Positions 8,139 to 16,066 of a stretch of 64,000 bases of DNA are shown here, piece after piece. Each line of letters starts with the position of its first letter. The stretch's first letter is position 1. Under the pieces are notes generated by a model, which was given only the letters and a program-made list of their open reading frames with translations, did not search any database and had not been told where the DNA came from. Location: contig NZ_VIWT01000004.1 in assembly GCF_007829815.1 (NCBI RefSeq), forward strand, positions 496,001 through 560,000. The letters are read 5' to 3'. A program made the position numbers and the translations under genes. Origin of the DNA: Kitasatospora viridis. Its GTDB lineage: Bacteria; Actinomycetota; Actinomycetes; Streptomycetales; Streptomycetaceae.

Positions 8139-8690
8139 ATGACAGTACGTTCTTCACCCATGACGAATGATCAGCTCCGCGCCGGCGGCAGACGGGCCGG
8201 GGTGGCCGTCCTCGGGGTGGCGGCAGTGCTCTGGCTGGCCGGCTGCACCCCGGACGCGACCGGGACGGGGTCCACGGCCGAGGGTCCCGCGCCGGCGGCC
8301 AAGCCGTCCCCGTCCACCGCCGCCCCGCTCGCCGCGCCGCCGACGACTGCGGCACCCGCTCCCCCGCCGCACACGACGCCTCCGCCTCCCCCGCACACCC
8401 CGGCGCCGGCCGCCCCCACCACCCACCGGCCCGCGCCCACGCCGCCGCCCCGGCCGACGCCGACCCAGGCGCCGGCCCAGCCCCCAGCCCAACCTCCGGC
8501 CCCGGCGGCGCCGAGCCCGGCGGGCTCCTGCAAGTCGCACACCGTGGCCTACTGCGGCTGGACGGTGGGCGAGACGCCCACCCAGCCGGGCGAGACGGCC
8601 ACCTGCAAGGACGGGACCATCTCGTTCTCCGCCGACGACGGATCCGGCACCTGCTCGGGCCACAAGGGCGTACTGGTCTGGTTCAAGTAG
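8139..8690 (+). CDS. Proline-rich lipoprotein with C-terminal DUF3761-like domain
   Basis: A 183-residue secreted lipoprotein. A type II signal peptide ends in the lipobox LAGC (Cys about residue 34). A spacer of roughly 80 residues rich in Pro, Ala and Thr likely spans the cell wall. The C-terminal 50 residues hold TATCKDGTISFSADD, then GTCSGHKGVLVWF, with paired cysteines as in DUF3761. Function is unknown. The start could be ATG 8139 or 8160; neither has a clear ribosome site. The 3' end overlaps the convergent gene by 8 bp. Confidence 0.75.
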   Translation: MTVRSSPMTNDQLRAGGRRAGVAVLGVAAVLWLAGCTPDATGTGSTAEGPAPAAKPSPSTAAPLAAPPTTAAPAPPPHTTPPPPPHTPAPAAPTTHRPAPTPPPRPTPTQAPAQPPAQPPAPAAPSPAGSCKSHTVAYCGWTVGETPTQPGETATCKDGTISFSADDGSGTCSGHKGVLVWFK

Positions 8691-9207
8691 TCGCGCCTGA
8701 CGGACCTTCCGGGCCTCCCGGACCCTCCAGGCGGAGCTCCACCCGCGCCGGACCGCTCCGGCGCGGGCCGGGCGGGGCCGCCATGCTGCCCCCGCCCGCC
8801 GCCGGGAACGGGCCGTCGGCCCGCCGTGCGACGTCCAGCGCCATGGCGGTCAGCCGCAGCCGCAGCAGCCCGGCGCCGGTCGCCGTGTCGCGGAACACCG
8901 CTGCCAGCGGGTCGAGTTGACGCCGCGCCGCCGCCGACAGGCTGACGGCGGCGTCCAGCAACTCCTCGTGCCGGCCGGCCCGGAGGGCCGTGACGACCTC
9001 GTGCGGGGTCGGCCGCCGGGCCCCGGAGCTTTCCCGCGAGCCGTGCACCACGAGCGCGAGCAGCGGGACGATCCGCTGCCCCGCCCATTCCCGGTCCATC
9101 TCCCAGACCCGGTAACGGCGTTGGGCCGTGGCGGCGAACCCGGCGTCGGCCCGGGCCTCGGCGAGCCGCCGCCGGGCGAAGGCCAGCGCCTCGTCCCAAG
9201 CGTCCAC
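8683..9207 (-). CDS. Hypothetical protein downstream of the glycosyltransferase-HelR fusion
   Basis: A 174-residue protein, helical and Arg/Ala-rich, with no recognised domain. The tail (from about residue 140) is Gly/Pro-rich and looks disordered. GTG at 9205-9207 has AGAGGGG about 7 nt upstream. It starts only 30 bp after the stop of the fusion gene on the same strand, so it is probably co-transcribed with it and induced by the same signal. No role in rifamycin response can be claimed from sequence. Confidence 0.6.
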   Translation of the reverse strand: MDAWDEALAFARRRLAEARADAGFAATAQRRYRVWEMDREWAGQRIVPLLALVVHGSRESSGARRPTPHEVVTALRAGRHEELLDAAVSLSAAARRQLDPLAAVFRDTATGAGLLRLRLTAMALDVARRADGPFPAAGGGSMAAPPGPRRSGPARVELRLEGPGGPEGPSGATT

Positions 9208-9237
9208 CGAGCACCCCTCTCAGGTCGGCCGGATCGG

Positions 9238-12200
9238 TCAGCGCTCCTCGAAACCCTCCAGCACCGCCGGGAGTTCCTCGGTGTGCAGGACGCCCAGGGT
9301 CTTCGTCGCCCGGGTCAGCGCGACGTAGAGGTCGTTCAGGCCGCGGGTGTGGGCGGCGAGCATCCGCGCGGGCTCCAGCAGGAGCACCGAGTCGAACTCC
9401 AGGCCCTTGGACTGCCCCGGCGTCATCAGCACCACCGGCGAGTCGAGGGCCGACGGTTCACCGGCCGCGACCACCCCGGCCAACGAGGCCAGCGCGTCCA
9501 CCGGCAGGCCCTCCGGGTGGACGATCGCCATCCGGCCGCCGTCCATCGCGGCGATCTCCTTCTCGACCACCGCCCGCAGCTCGTCCGGCGCCACCTGACG
9601 GCTCCACGGCCGCACGCCCCCGCTGCGCACGGCGCGCGGCGCGGCCAGCCCGGTGTCGAGGGCCCGCAGCACGCCCTCGGTGGTGCGCATGATCTCCGAC
9701 GGCGTGCGGTAGTTGACGCTCAGTTCGACGCTGCGCCAGCGCCCGGCGGTGTACTCGTCGAGCGCCTGGCCCCAGGAGTTCAGGCCCGCCGGTGCGCCGG
9801 TCTGGGCCAGGTCGCCGACGATGGTCATCGAGCGGCCGGGGCAGCGGCGGGTGAGCATCCGCCAGGCCATCGGGGAGAGTTCCTGCGCCTCGTCCACGAT
9901 CACGTGCCCGTAGGCCCAGGTGCGGTCCGCGGCGGCGCGCTCGCTGAGCGGGCGCAGCGACTCGGTGCCCCGGTACTGGCGGGCCAGCACCTCGACGTCC
10001 ACCAGGGAGGTCTCGATGTCCACCATCGAGGCGTCGAAGGACTCCATCAGGTGCTTGGCGTATTCGAGTTCGGCGGCGCTGAGGCCGTCCCTCGGGAGGG
10101 TGGCGGCACTGCCGGGCACCGGGCCGAGCAGTTCGGCGGCCTCGTCCAGCACCGGCACGTCCGCCTCGGTCCAGGGTGCGCCCGGCTCGCGCCGCAGCAG
10201 CTCGCGCTCCTCGGCGCCGAGCAGGTCGGCGGCGGCCGCCAGCTCGGGCGAGCCGTAGAGCGCCGTGACCAGCTGCTCGGCCGTCAGCACCGGCCAGAGC
10301 CGCTCCGCCAGCTGCTGGAACTCCGGCTCCTCGACCAGCGAGTCGGCGAGGTCGGCCACCGCGTCCAGGTCCATCTCGCCGTCCCGGTCCCGGGCGATCC
10401 GCAGCGCCAGCTCCGAGGAGACCCGCTCGACCAGTGCGGCCCGGGCCTGGTTGTGCGGCTCGTGGGTCCGGTGCGCGGCGGCGTGCGCCCGCTCGCCGAG
10501 CGCGCGGCTGATCCGCAGCTCCTGGCGGTGGCCCGAGGAGCGGCCGACGGTGATGGTCCACTCCTCCTCCGGCAGCTGCCGCAGGCCGTCCAGGGCGGCG
10601 AGCAGCACCTGGGCCATCCGGGCGTCGCCCTTCACGGCCGCCACCTCGGCGCGCTCGCCGTCCGCACCGGTCACGCCGGTCACGCCGGGGTAGAGCGTGC
10701 CGATGCTGCCGAGCACCACCTCGGTCTCGCCGAGGGCCGGCAGCACCTGGTCGATGTAGCGCAGGAAGGTGGTGTTCGGGCCGATCACCAACACCCCGCG
10801 CTTGGCCAGCCGGTCGCGGTGGGTGTAGAGCAGGTAGGCGGCGCGGTGCAGCGCGACCACCGTCTTCCCGGTGCCGGGGCCGCCCTGGACCACCAGGACG
10901 CCGGCCAGGTCGGAGCGGATCACCCGGTCCTGCTCGGCCTGGATGGTGGCGACGATGTCGCCCATCCGCCCGGTCCGACGGGCCGTCAGGGAGGCCAACA
11001 GGGCGCCCTCCCCGCTCAGCGCGCCCTCCCCGCCCGACGACTCCTGGTCGTCGAGCCCGAAGGCGTCGTCGTCGAAGTCGACCACCGCGCGCCCCTTGCT
11101 GCGCAGGTGGCGGCGGGCGACCACGCCGCCCGGCCGGGCGGGGGTGGCCCGGTAGAAGGGCTCGGCGGCCCGGGCCCGCCAGTCGGTGAGCAGCGGCTCG
11201 TGGTCGTCGTCGGCCAGCGCGATCCGGCCGATGTACTGGCGCTCGCCGTCGGCGTCCTCGATCCGGCCGAAGCACAGGCCGTACTCGGCGGCGTGCAGCT
11301 CGGCGATCCGGCGGGTGTGGGTGCTCTCCATGGTGTCCCGCTCCATCCGGGACTGGGCGGTGCCGCCGCGCTCCTGGCGGTGGACCTCGCGCAGCCGGTC
11401 GCCGGCCAGCTCGCGCTGGAGGTCGAGGCGGTCGTAGAGCAGGCCCACGTAGGCGTTCTCGGCGCGCAGTTCGCGTTCCTTGCGGTCCGCCGCGATCAGC
11501 TCGACGAGCCGGCGGGCAGCCCGCTCGGCGCCGTCGGTGCGGATCCGCGCGGCCACGGCGGCGGCGCGGGTGCGGACCTCGGGGGCCAGCGCGGCGGCGA
11601 GCGCGGCCGACAGGCTCTCCACCGTCGGCACCGGCCCGTCGTGGGCCGCGCCGATGCCCAACTCGGCCACCCGCTCCGCGTAGTACGGCTGGTCGGCGGC
11701 CTGCGGCAGCACCACCTGGGGCGCCCCGGCCAGCGCGGCGGCGAACAGGGTGCCCGCCCCGCCGTGGTGGACGACGGCGGCGACCCGGCGGAACAGCTCC
11801 TGCTGGTTGACCTCGCCGACGACGAAGCAGTCGCCCCGGTCGTCGGCCGCGGCCAGCCCGGCCCAACCACGGCCGAGCAGCACCCGGCGGCCCTGCGCCC
11901 GGACCGCCTCGACCGCCACCTGGGCGAGGTCGGGGGCCAGGTGGCGCATGCTGCCGAAGCCGACGTAGACCGGCGGCTCGCCGGCCGCCAGGAACTCGAC
12001 CAGGTCGGCCGGCAGCGGGCGCTCGTCCGGCAGGTGCCAGGCGCCGGTCTGCACCACGTCCAGCTCGGGGGTCGGCTGCCAGGGTCCGAGCACCGGGTCG
12101 GCGGCGAGCCACGGCTGGTCGGTGAAGACGTGGTCGCGCACGCTCGCCACCGGCGGCAGGCCGAGCGCGGCCCGGTGGGCGCCCACCGCCGCGCCGAAGC

Positions 12201-12687
12201 GGTCGTTGTAGCCCTGCGCCTCCAGCTCGCGCAGGACCCGCACGTCGGTCTCCTCCGGCGGGTAGGGGCCGCCGGGGCCGGGCAGCGGCGCCCGGTCCGG
12301 GGAGGGCAGCACGACCGGGCAGAAGGCGGTGAACACGTAGCGGATGCCCAGCGCCTCGGCGACCGAGGGGGCGCTGAAGAGCACCATGCCGGTGGCGACC
12401 AGCAGGTCGCAGCCCTCGGCGGCGGCCGCGAGGGTGCCGTGCTGCTCCTCGATCAGGTCGGCCACCATCCGGGCGGCCGCGTCCTTGCCGGACGGGCGCA
12501 CCATCTCGTGCCACGGCCGCCCGAGCGGCACCAGCTCCACGCCGGCGCCGGCCAGGCGCTCGGCGAACTCCTGCTCCGGCGGCGCGCACACCCGCACCTG
12601 CGCACCCGCCTCCCGCAACCGCACCGCAAGCGCCAGCATCGGCTCGACGTCTCCGCGCGACCCGTACGTCGCCAGCAACACCCGCAT
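9238..12687 (-). CDS. Fusion of GT1-type glycosyltransferase and HelR-type RNA polymerase-associated motor ATPase
   Basis: One 1149-residue ORF. Residues 1-400 form a macrolide/rifamycin-type GT1 glycosyltransferase: N-terminal MRVLLATYGSRGDVEP and the nucleotide-sugar motif VVHHGGAGT (305-313) with PQAADQPYYAERV. Residues 401-1149 match HelR/HelD: N-terminal coiled region (AENAYVGLLYDRLD), LCFGRI, Walker A GGPGTGKT (602-609), Walker B HVIVDEAQE (928-936), SVNYRTPSEIM and C-terminal YVALTRATKTLG. No stop, and no ATG, GTG or TTG close to the seam (about nt 11487), separates the halves. HelR displaces rifamycins from RNA polymerase, and Rgt enzymes glycosylate rifampicin; whether this transferase uses rifamycin is inference. 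Start M at 12687 has GGGGAG at proper spacing; an ATG at 12702 is also in frame. An RAE-like palindrome lies 57 bp upstream. Confidence 0.88.
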   Translation of the reverse strand: MRVLLATYGSRGDVEPMLALAVRLREAGAQVRVCAPPEQEFAERLAGAGVELVPLGRPWHEMVRPSGKDAAARMVADLIEEQHGTLAAAAEGCDLLVATGMVLFSAPSVAEALGIRYVFTAFCPVVLPSPDRAPLPGPGGPYPPEETDVRVLRELEAQGYNDRFGAAVGAHRAALGLPPVASVRDHVFTDQPWLAADPVLGPWQPTPELDVVQTGAWHLPDERPLPADLVEFLAAGEPPVYVGFGSMRHLAPDLAQVAVEAVRAQGRRVLLGRGWAGLAAADDRGDCFVVGEVNQQELFRRVAAVVHHGGAGTLFAAALAGAPQVVLPQAADQPYYAERVAELGIGAAHDGPVPTVESLSAALAAALAPEVRTRAAAVAARIRTDGAERAARRLVELIAADRKERELRAENAYVGLLYDRLDLQRELAGDRLREVHRQERGGTAQSRMERDTMESTHTRRIAELHAAEYGLCFGRIEDADGERQYIGRIALADDDHEPLLTDWRARAAEPFYRATPARPGGVVARRHLRSKGRAVVDFDDDAFGLDDQESSGGEGALSGEGALLASLTARRTGRMGDIVATIQAEQDRVIRSDLAGVLVVQGGPGTGKTVVALHRAAYLLYTHRDRLAKRGVLVIGPNTTFLRYIDQVLPALGETEVVLGSIGTLYPGVTGVTGADGERAEVAAVKGDARMAQVLLAALDGLRQLPEEEWTITVGRSSGHRQELRISRALGERAHAAAHRTHEPHNQARAALVERVSSELALRIARDRDGEMDLDAVADLADSLVEEPEFQQLAERLWPVLTAEQLVTALYGSPELAAAADLLGAEERELLRREPGAPWTEADVPVLDEAAELLGPVPGSAATLPRDGLSAAELEYAKHLMESFDASMVDIETSLVDVEVLARQYRGTESLRPLSERAAADRTWAYGHVIVDEAQELSPMAWRMLTRRCPGRSMTIVGDLAQTGAPAGLNSWGQALDEYTAGRWRSVELSVNYRTPSEIMRTTEGVLRALDTGLAAPRAVRSGGVRPWSRQVAPDELRAVVEKEIAAMDGGRMAIVHPEGLPVDALASLAGVVAAGEPSALDSPVVLMTPGQSKGLEFDSVLLLEPARMLAAHTRGLNDLYVALTRATKTLGVLHTEELPAVLEGFEER

Positions 12688-12744
12688 CCCGAGACTCCCC
12701 ATTTCCGCACGTCATCGGCTCAGGTCCGACAGTGTGCGGCACCT

Positions 12745-12769
12745 GGGGGGCCTTGCCGCAAGGCCCCCC
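12745..12769 (-). promoter_or_regulatory. RAE-like (rifamycin-associated element) palindrome
   Basis: A perfect 12-bp inverted repeat around one base: arms GGGGGGCCTTGC (12745-12756) and GCAAGGCCCCCC (12758-12769). From memory, the RAE upstream of actinobacterial rifamycin phosphotransferase, Rgt and helR genes has a core of GGGGCTTGCGGCAAGGCCCC, which this closely resembles. The gene it precedes is a glycosyltransferase-HelR fusion, which strengthens the match. A one-base loop and lack of a T-tract argue against a terminator. Confidence 0.75.
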
Positions 12770-12789
12770 ACACGGTATAAGTTAAGAGT

Positions 12790-12812
12790 GGAGAGGAGCG
12801 GGTTTCCTCTCC
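12790..12812. terminator. Hairpin downstream of the hydrolase gene
   Basis: Stem GGAGAGGA (12790-12797) and TCCTCTCC (12805-12812) with loop GCGGGTT. It lies 65 bp after the stop of the minus-strand hydrolase and before the RAE promoter region. The minus-strand exit is moderately T-rich. It probably insulates the RAE promoter from upstream read-through. Confidence 0.5.
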
Positions 12813-12876
12813 TTCTTCGTTTTACGGCTTCTTCGTTCTGCGACGGCCGATCCGTTCGACGGTGGCTGACGGTTCC

Positions 12877-13866
12877 TCAGGTGCCGCGCAGCAGTCGGCG
12901 CAGCCACCGCACCCGGGCCTCGCGGGCGTCCTGGCTCACCGCAGCCCCCGGCGCGAGGGTGTCGAACCCGTGGAACGCGCCCGCCCAGACGTGCAGTTCG
13001 GCCGAACCGCCGGCCTGCCAGAGCGCGTCGGCGTAGGCGACGGCCTCGTCCCGGAAGGTCTCGGCCGAGCCGACCTCGATGTACGCGGGCGGCAGTCCGG
13101 CCAGATCGGTGGCCCGGGCGGCGGCCGCGTACGGGGAGAGCTCGGCGGCACCGTACCGCTCCCCCAGCAGGGCCCGCCAGGCCGTGGCGTTGGAGGTGCG
13201 GCCCCAAGTGTCGTGACCGTCCTGCTGGTGGGCGGAGCGGGTGTCGCCGCGGTCGTCCAGCATCGGGCTGAGCAGCAGCTGGCCGATCGGCGCCGGCCCG
13301 CCGCGGTCCCGGGTCAGCTGGGCGAGTGCGGCGGTCAGGCCGGCGCCGGCGCTCTTGCCGCCGAGCACGATGCGCGCCGGGTCGACGCCGAGCCGCTCGG
13401 CGTGCCGGGCGGCCCAGCACAGTCCGGCGTAGCACTGCTCGACCGGCTCCAGGTAGCGGGCGGCCGGGGCGAGCGGGTACTCCACCGATAGCACTGCGAG
13501 CCCCAGCAGCTCCGCCAACTCCCGCAGCACGCGCGGCAGTACCGACCAGGCGTTGCCCATCACCAGCCCGCCGCCGTGCAGGTAGTAGAGCAGTGGCAGC
13601 GGCCCCGCCAGCCCGGCCGGCCGCGCGCTGACCATGATCGGGCCGGGGCCGGGGCCGGTGGTAGTGCCGGGGCCGGGGCCAGGGAGTTCCGTGACCTCGA
13701 ACCGGCCGCCGTCGGCCAGCTCCCGCAGCGTCGGCCTGGGGCGCGCCTCCGCGTCCCGCCGCTGACGCTCCGCCAGGTTCTCCGGCGTCACCGGCTCGGC
13801 CTTCCCGACGGCCGCCAGCGCCGCCGCCAGCTCCGGATCGAACGGCACCGCGCCCGTCGCGTCCAT
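12877..13866 (-). CDS. Alpha/beta hydrolase, hormone-sensitive lipase type with variant nucleophile elbow
   Basis: A 329-residue esterase-like protein with YYLHGGGLVMG (oxyanion hole) and GGKSAGAGL, where the usual GDSAG has Lys in place of Asp. The Ser is kept. A C-terminal AGAFHGFD carries the His. The YPLAPAARY block replaces the usual YRLAPE. The ATG at 13864-13866 has GGGGGAG at good spacing. A perfect 18-bp palindrome sits 37 bp upstream of the start. Substrate unknown. Confidence 0.8.
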   Translation of the reverse strand: MDATGAVPFDPELAAALAAVGKAEPVTPENLAERQRRDAEARPRPTLRELADGGRFEVTELPGPGPGTTTGPGPGPIMVSARPAGLAGPLPLLYYLHGGGLVMGNAWSVLPRVLRELAELLGLAVLSVEYPLAPAARYLEPVEQCYAGLCWAARHAERLGVDPARIVLGGKSAGAGLTAALAQLTRDRGGPAPIGQLLLSPMLDDRGDTRSAHQQDGHDTWGRTSNATAWRALLGERYGAAELSPYAAAARATDLAGLPPAYIEVGSAETFRDEAVAYADALWQAGGSAELHVWAGAFHGFDTLAPGAAVSQDAREARVRWLRRLLRGT

Positions 13867-13902
13867 CCGCGCTCCCCCGCTCCCTCGGCCGTACGACTGA
13901 GT

Positions 13903-13920
13903 GATCATCAGCTGATGATC
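13903..13920. promoter_or_regulatory. Perfect 18-bp palindrome, candidate operator
   Basis: GATCATCAGCTGATGATC is fully self-complementary and lies just upstream of the minus-strand hydrolase start. Its form (two 9-bp half-sites, no spacer) fits MarR- or TetR-type dimers. No regulator gene adjoins it, so the cognate factor is encoded elsewhere. Confidence 0.5.
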
Positions 13921-14044
13921 CTCCGAATGCTATCGATCCCGAGGGAGAACGACGCCGAACCCCGTCACCGACCGGCCACGCTCCGATGGCAAGGAAAACC
14001 GATTTCGTTCCGACGGGGTTCACGGGCTATGGTGGTGTCACCGA

Positions 14045-14118
14045 CGCGGGGTGGAGCAGCTCGGTAGCTCGCTGGGCTCATAACCCAGAGGTCGCAGGTT
14101 CAAATCCTGTCCCCGCTA
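14045..14118 (+). tRNA. tRNA-fMet (CAT), initiator
   Basis: A 74-nt cloverleaf. Acceptor strands are CGCGGGG (14045-14051) and CCCCGCT (14111-14117), with the unpaired first position (C1-T72) that marks initiator tRNAs. The anticodon arm has three stacked G-C pairs, GGG-CTCATAA-CCC, another initiator hallmark. T loop is TTCAAAT. The 3' CCA is not encoded, as usual in Streptomyces. Its D arm matches the GAGCAG...GGTAGCTC pattern of bacterial initiators. Confidence 0.95.
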
Positions 14119-14124
14119 CTACTG

Positions 14125-14164
14125 GAAGCCGGAGTCGACGCAATTGGGCGTCGGCCCCGGCTTC
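14125..14164 (+). terminator. Rho-independent terminator of tRNA-fMet
   Basis: A long hairpin with arms beginning GAAGCCGG (14125-14132) and ending CCGGCTTC (14157-14164), plus an inner CGACGC/GCGTCG stem. A T-rich run (TTGTCGTTG) follows. It starts 7 nt after the tRNA. Confidence 0.8.
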
Positions 14165-14259
14165 TTGTCGTTGCGGGCCCCTGTCGCCCCGGCCGTTCAT
14201 CGTGCCGTGGTCGGTGCCGTCGGCGCGCCGCGAGGCCGTCGCCCGTCCGCTCCCCGGCG

Positions 14260-14952
14260 TCACTCCGGCCAGGCGGAGCCCTTGATCACCTCGACGAAGT
14301 CCCCGCGCACGAACCCCGGCACGAAGTGCGCCAGCACGTCGGCCTTCACCGTGCCGAAGGTGCTGTCCGGGCGGTCCCGGACGCCGTCGGTGAAGGCCGC
14401 GAGGATCCGGTTCTTGAAGTCGGGGCGCGGGTGGGCCGCCACCACGGCGGCGCGCTGCTCCGGCGTCACCGCGTGGTAGCCGAGGCCGAGCACGTCCAGC
14501 TCCACGCCGCGGGTGACCAGGGCGATCTCGGGTGCCATGTGCAGCGGGACCTCGGGGGTGGTGTGCAGGGCGATGCCGGCCCAGACCCGGTCGGCGGGCT
14601 CGCCGGTGATGCCGTGGGAGCGCAGGAAGCGGCTGGCCTCGTCGGCGCCGTCGAGCTCGAAGCGCTGGTCGGCGCGGCCGTACCGGGCGGTGAGGCCGAG
14701 GTCGTGGAACATGGCGGCCACGTAGAGCAGTTCGGGGTCGAAGTCGAGCCGCTCGGCGCGGCCGCGCAGGGAGCCCCAGAGGAAGACCCGGCGGGAGTGG
14801 TCGAACAGCAGCGGTCCGGCCGCCTCCCGGACCAGCTCGGTGGCCTCGCGCGCCAGGGCGCTGTCCGGGATCCGCACACCCGCGATCATCCCGGTCGTCC
14901 CGGTCGTCCCGGTCGGCTCGTTCAGCTCGGTCGTCTCGGTCGTCTCGTTCAC
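14260..14952 (-). CDS. HD-domain protein
   Basis: A 230-residue protein with the HD signature MFHDLGLTARYGRAD near the middle, an upstream HSRRVFLWG holding the first His, and a downstream GIALHTTPEVP with a further His. The layout resembles the cyanamide-hydratase-like subgroup of HD proteins. Start is a GTG at 14950-14952 with GGAGG 4 nt upstream. The first 20 residues are a low-complexity Thr/Glu/Gly run encoded by a CGGTCGTC-type micro-repeat. Those codons may vary between strains, and an inner ATG could also serve. Confidence 0.75.
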   Translation of the reverse strand: MNETTETTELNEPTGTTGTTGMIAGVRIPDSALAREATELVREAAGPLLFDHSRRVFLWGSLRGRAERLDFDPELLYVAAMFHDLGLTARYGRADQRFELDGADEASRFLRSHGITGEPADRVWAGIALHTTPEVPLHMAPEIALVTRGVELDVLGLGYHAVTPEQRAAVVAAHPRPDFKNRILAAFTDGVRDRPDSTFGTVKADVLAHFVPGFVRGDFVEVIKGSAWPE

Positions 14953-15050
14953 GGTTCCTCCGTGCCTGTTTCGGTGGTGTGCCTCCACGATCCTGCGGGG
15001 GCGTAGCCTGGGGCCATGTCCTCACGGCCAGGAAACCCACGGATCCGGAC

Positions 15051-16025
15051 ATGACGGCGAGACCGCGCCGGGTCGCCTTCCTGGTGTTCGACGGCGTCAC
15101 GATGCTCGACGTCACCGGCCCCTCCGAGGTGCTGCACCAGGCGGGGCGACTGGCTCCGCCCTACGAGCTGGTGCTCGTCTCGCCGCAGGGCGGCCCGGTG
15201 ACCACCTCCACCGGGCTGGCGTTGACCGGCACCGTGACGGCTGCCGAGGTCGGGGCGCCGCACACCCTGGTGGTGGCCGGCGGCGACCGGCTGGCCGAGC
15301 GGCCCGTCGAAGCGGCGCTGCTCGATGTGGCCGGCGCCCTCGCCGGGCGGGCCGAGCGGGTCGCGTCGGTGTGCACCGGAGCGTTCGTGCTGGCCGAGCT
15401 CGGCCTGCTCGACGGCCGGCGGGCGGCCACCCACTGGCGGCACGCCGACGCGCTGGCCCGGCGCTACCCCCGGGTGGACGTCGAGCCCGACGCCATCCAC
15501 GTCCGCGACGGACGCTACGTCACCTCGGCGGGCATCAGCGCCGGGATCGACCTGAGCCTGGCCCTGGTGGAGGAGGACCACGGCGCGCAGGTGGCCCGGT
15601 CCGTCGCCCGTGAGCTGGTGGTCTTCATGCAGCGTCCCGGTGGGCAGTCGCAGTTCTCCGCCGCCCTGGCCACCCCGCCGGTGCGCGGCGAGCTGCTGCG
15701 CTCACTGGTCGCGGAGGTGCTGGCCGATCCCGCCGCCGACCACAGCCTGACCGCGATGGCCGCGCGGGCGGCCGTGAGTCCCCGTCACCTGACCCGCCTC
15801 TTCCACGCCGAGCTCGGCACCACGCCCGGCCGCTGGCTGGAGCGGGTGCGCCTCGACCGGGCCCAGCAACTGCTGCTCGACGGACACGCCGTCACCTCGG
15901 CGACGCGCGCCAGTGGCCTGGGCAGCGACGAGAGCCTGCGCCGCGCCTTCGCCCGGCACCTGGGCACCACGCCGTCCCGCTACCGCGCCCGGTTCGGCAC
16001 GACCGGCCGGGACGGCGGGAGTTGA
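15051..16025 (+). CDS. GlxA family regulator (DJ-1/PfpI domain plus AraC-type HTH)
   Basis: A 324-residue two-domain regulator. Residues 1-190 are a DJ-1/PfpI-like sensor (VAFLVFDGVTMLDVTGPSEV, later SVCTGAFVLAELGLLDGRRA with the conserved Cys). From about residue 215 there is a paired AraC HTH (MAARAAVSPRHLTRLFHAEL, then RASGLGSDESLRRAFARHLG). The ligand is unknown; such regulators often control adjacent detoxification genes. Start ATG 15051. Its stop lies in the first of three 17-bp tandem repeats. Confidence 0.9.
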   Translation: MTARPRRVAFLVFDGVTMLDVTGPSEVLHQAGRLAPPYELVLVSPQGGPVTTSTGLALTGTVTAAEVGAPHTLVVAGGDRLAERPVEAALLDVAGALAGRAERVASVCTGAFVLAELGLLDGRRAATHWRHADALARRYPRVDVEPDAIHVRDGRYVTSAGISAGIDLSLALVEEDHGAQVARSVARELVVFMQRPGGQSQFSAALATPPVRGELLRSLVAEVLADPAADHSLTAMAARAAVSPRHLTRLFHAELGTTPGRWLERVRLDRAQQLLLDGHAVTSATRASGLGSDESLRRAFARHLGTTPSRYRARFGTTGRDGGS

Positions 16026-16064
16026 CGGTCGGCAGGAGTTGACGCTCGGCGGGAGCTGACGGTC
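16014..16064 (+). repeat. Three 17-bp tandem repeats over a stop codon
   Basis: Three near-identical units of GGCGGGAGTTGACGGTC occupy 16014-16030, 16031-16047 and 16048-16064, with one or two mismatches each. The TGA stop of the GlxA-type gene (16023-16025) lies in unit 1. The repeats therefore replicate the stop-codon context in the 3' spacer. Confidence 0.8.
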
Positions 16065-16066
16065 GG

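Noticed and set aside
8139..8690. The proline-rich repeat of the lipoprotein as a mobile or CRISPR-like repeat
   Set aside because: The repeats are degenerate Pro/Ala/Thr codons of a cell-wall spacer, with no unit structure or spacers.
12745..12769. The GC-rich palindrome as a Rho-independent terminator
   Set aside because: Its centre is a single base, so the stem could form only by opening inner pairs, and no T-run follows on either strand. Its sequence and place fit an RAE operator better.
8917..12780. A 1287-codon plus-strand open frame opposite the glycosyltransferase-HelR gene
   Set aside because: It is antisense to a gene with clear motifs, is rich in Arg, Gly, His, Gln and Val in the manner of GC-rich shadow frames, and shows no domain.
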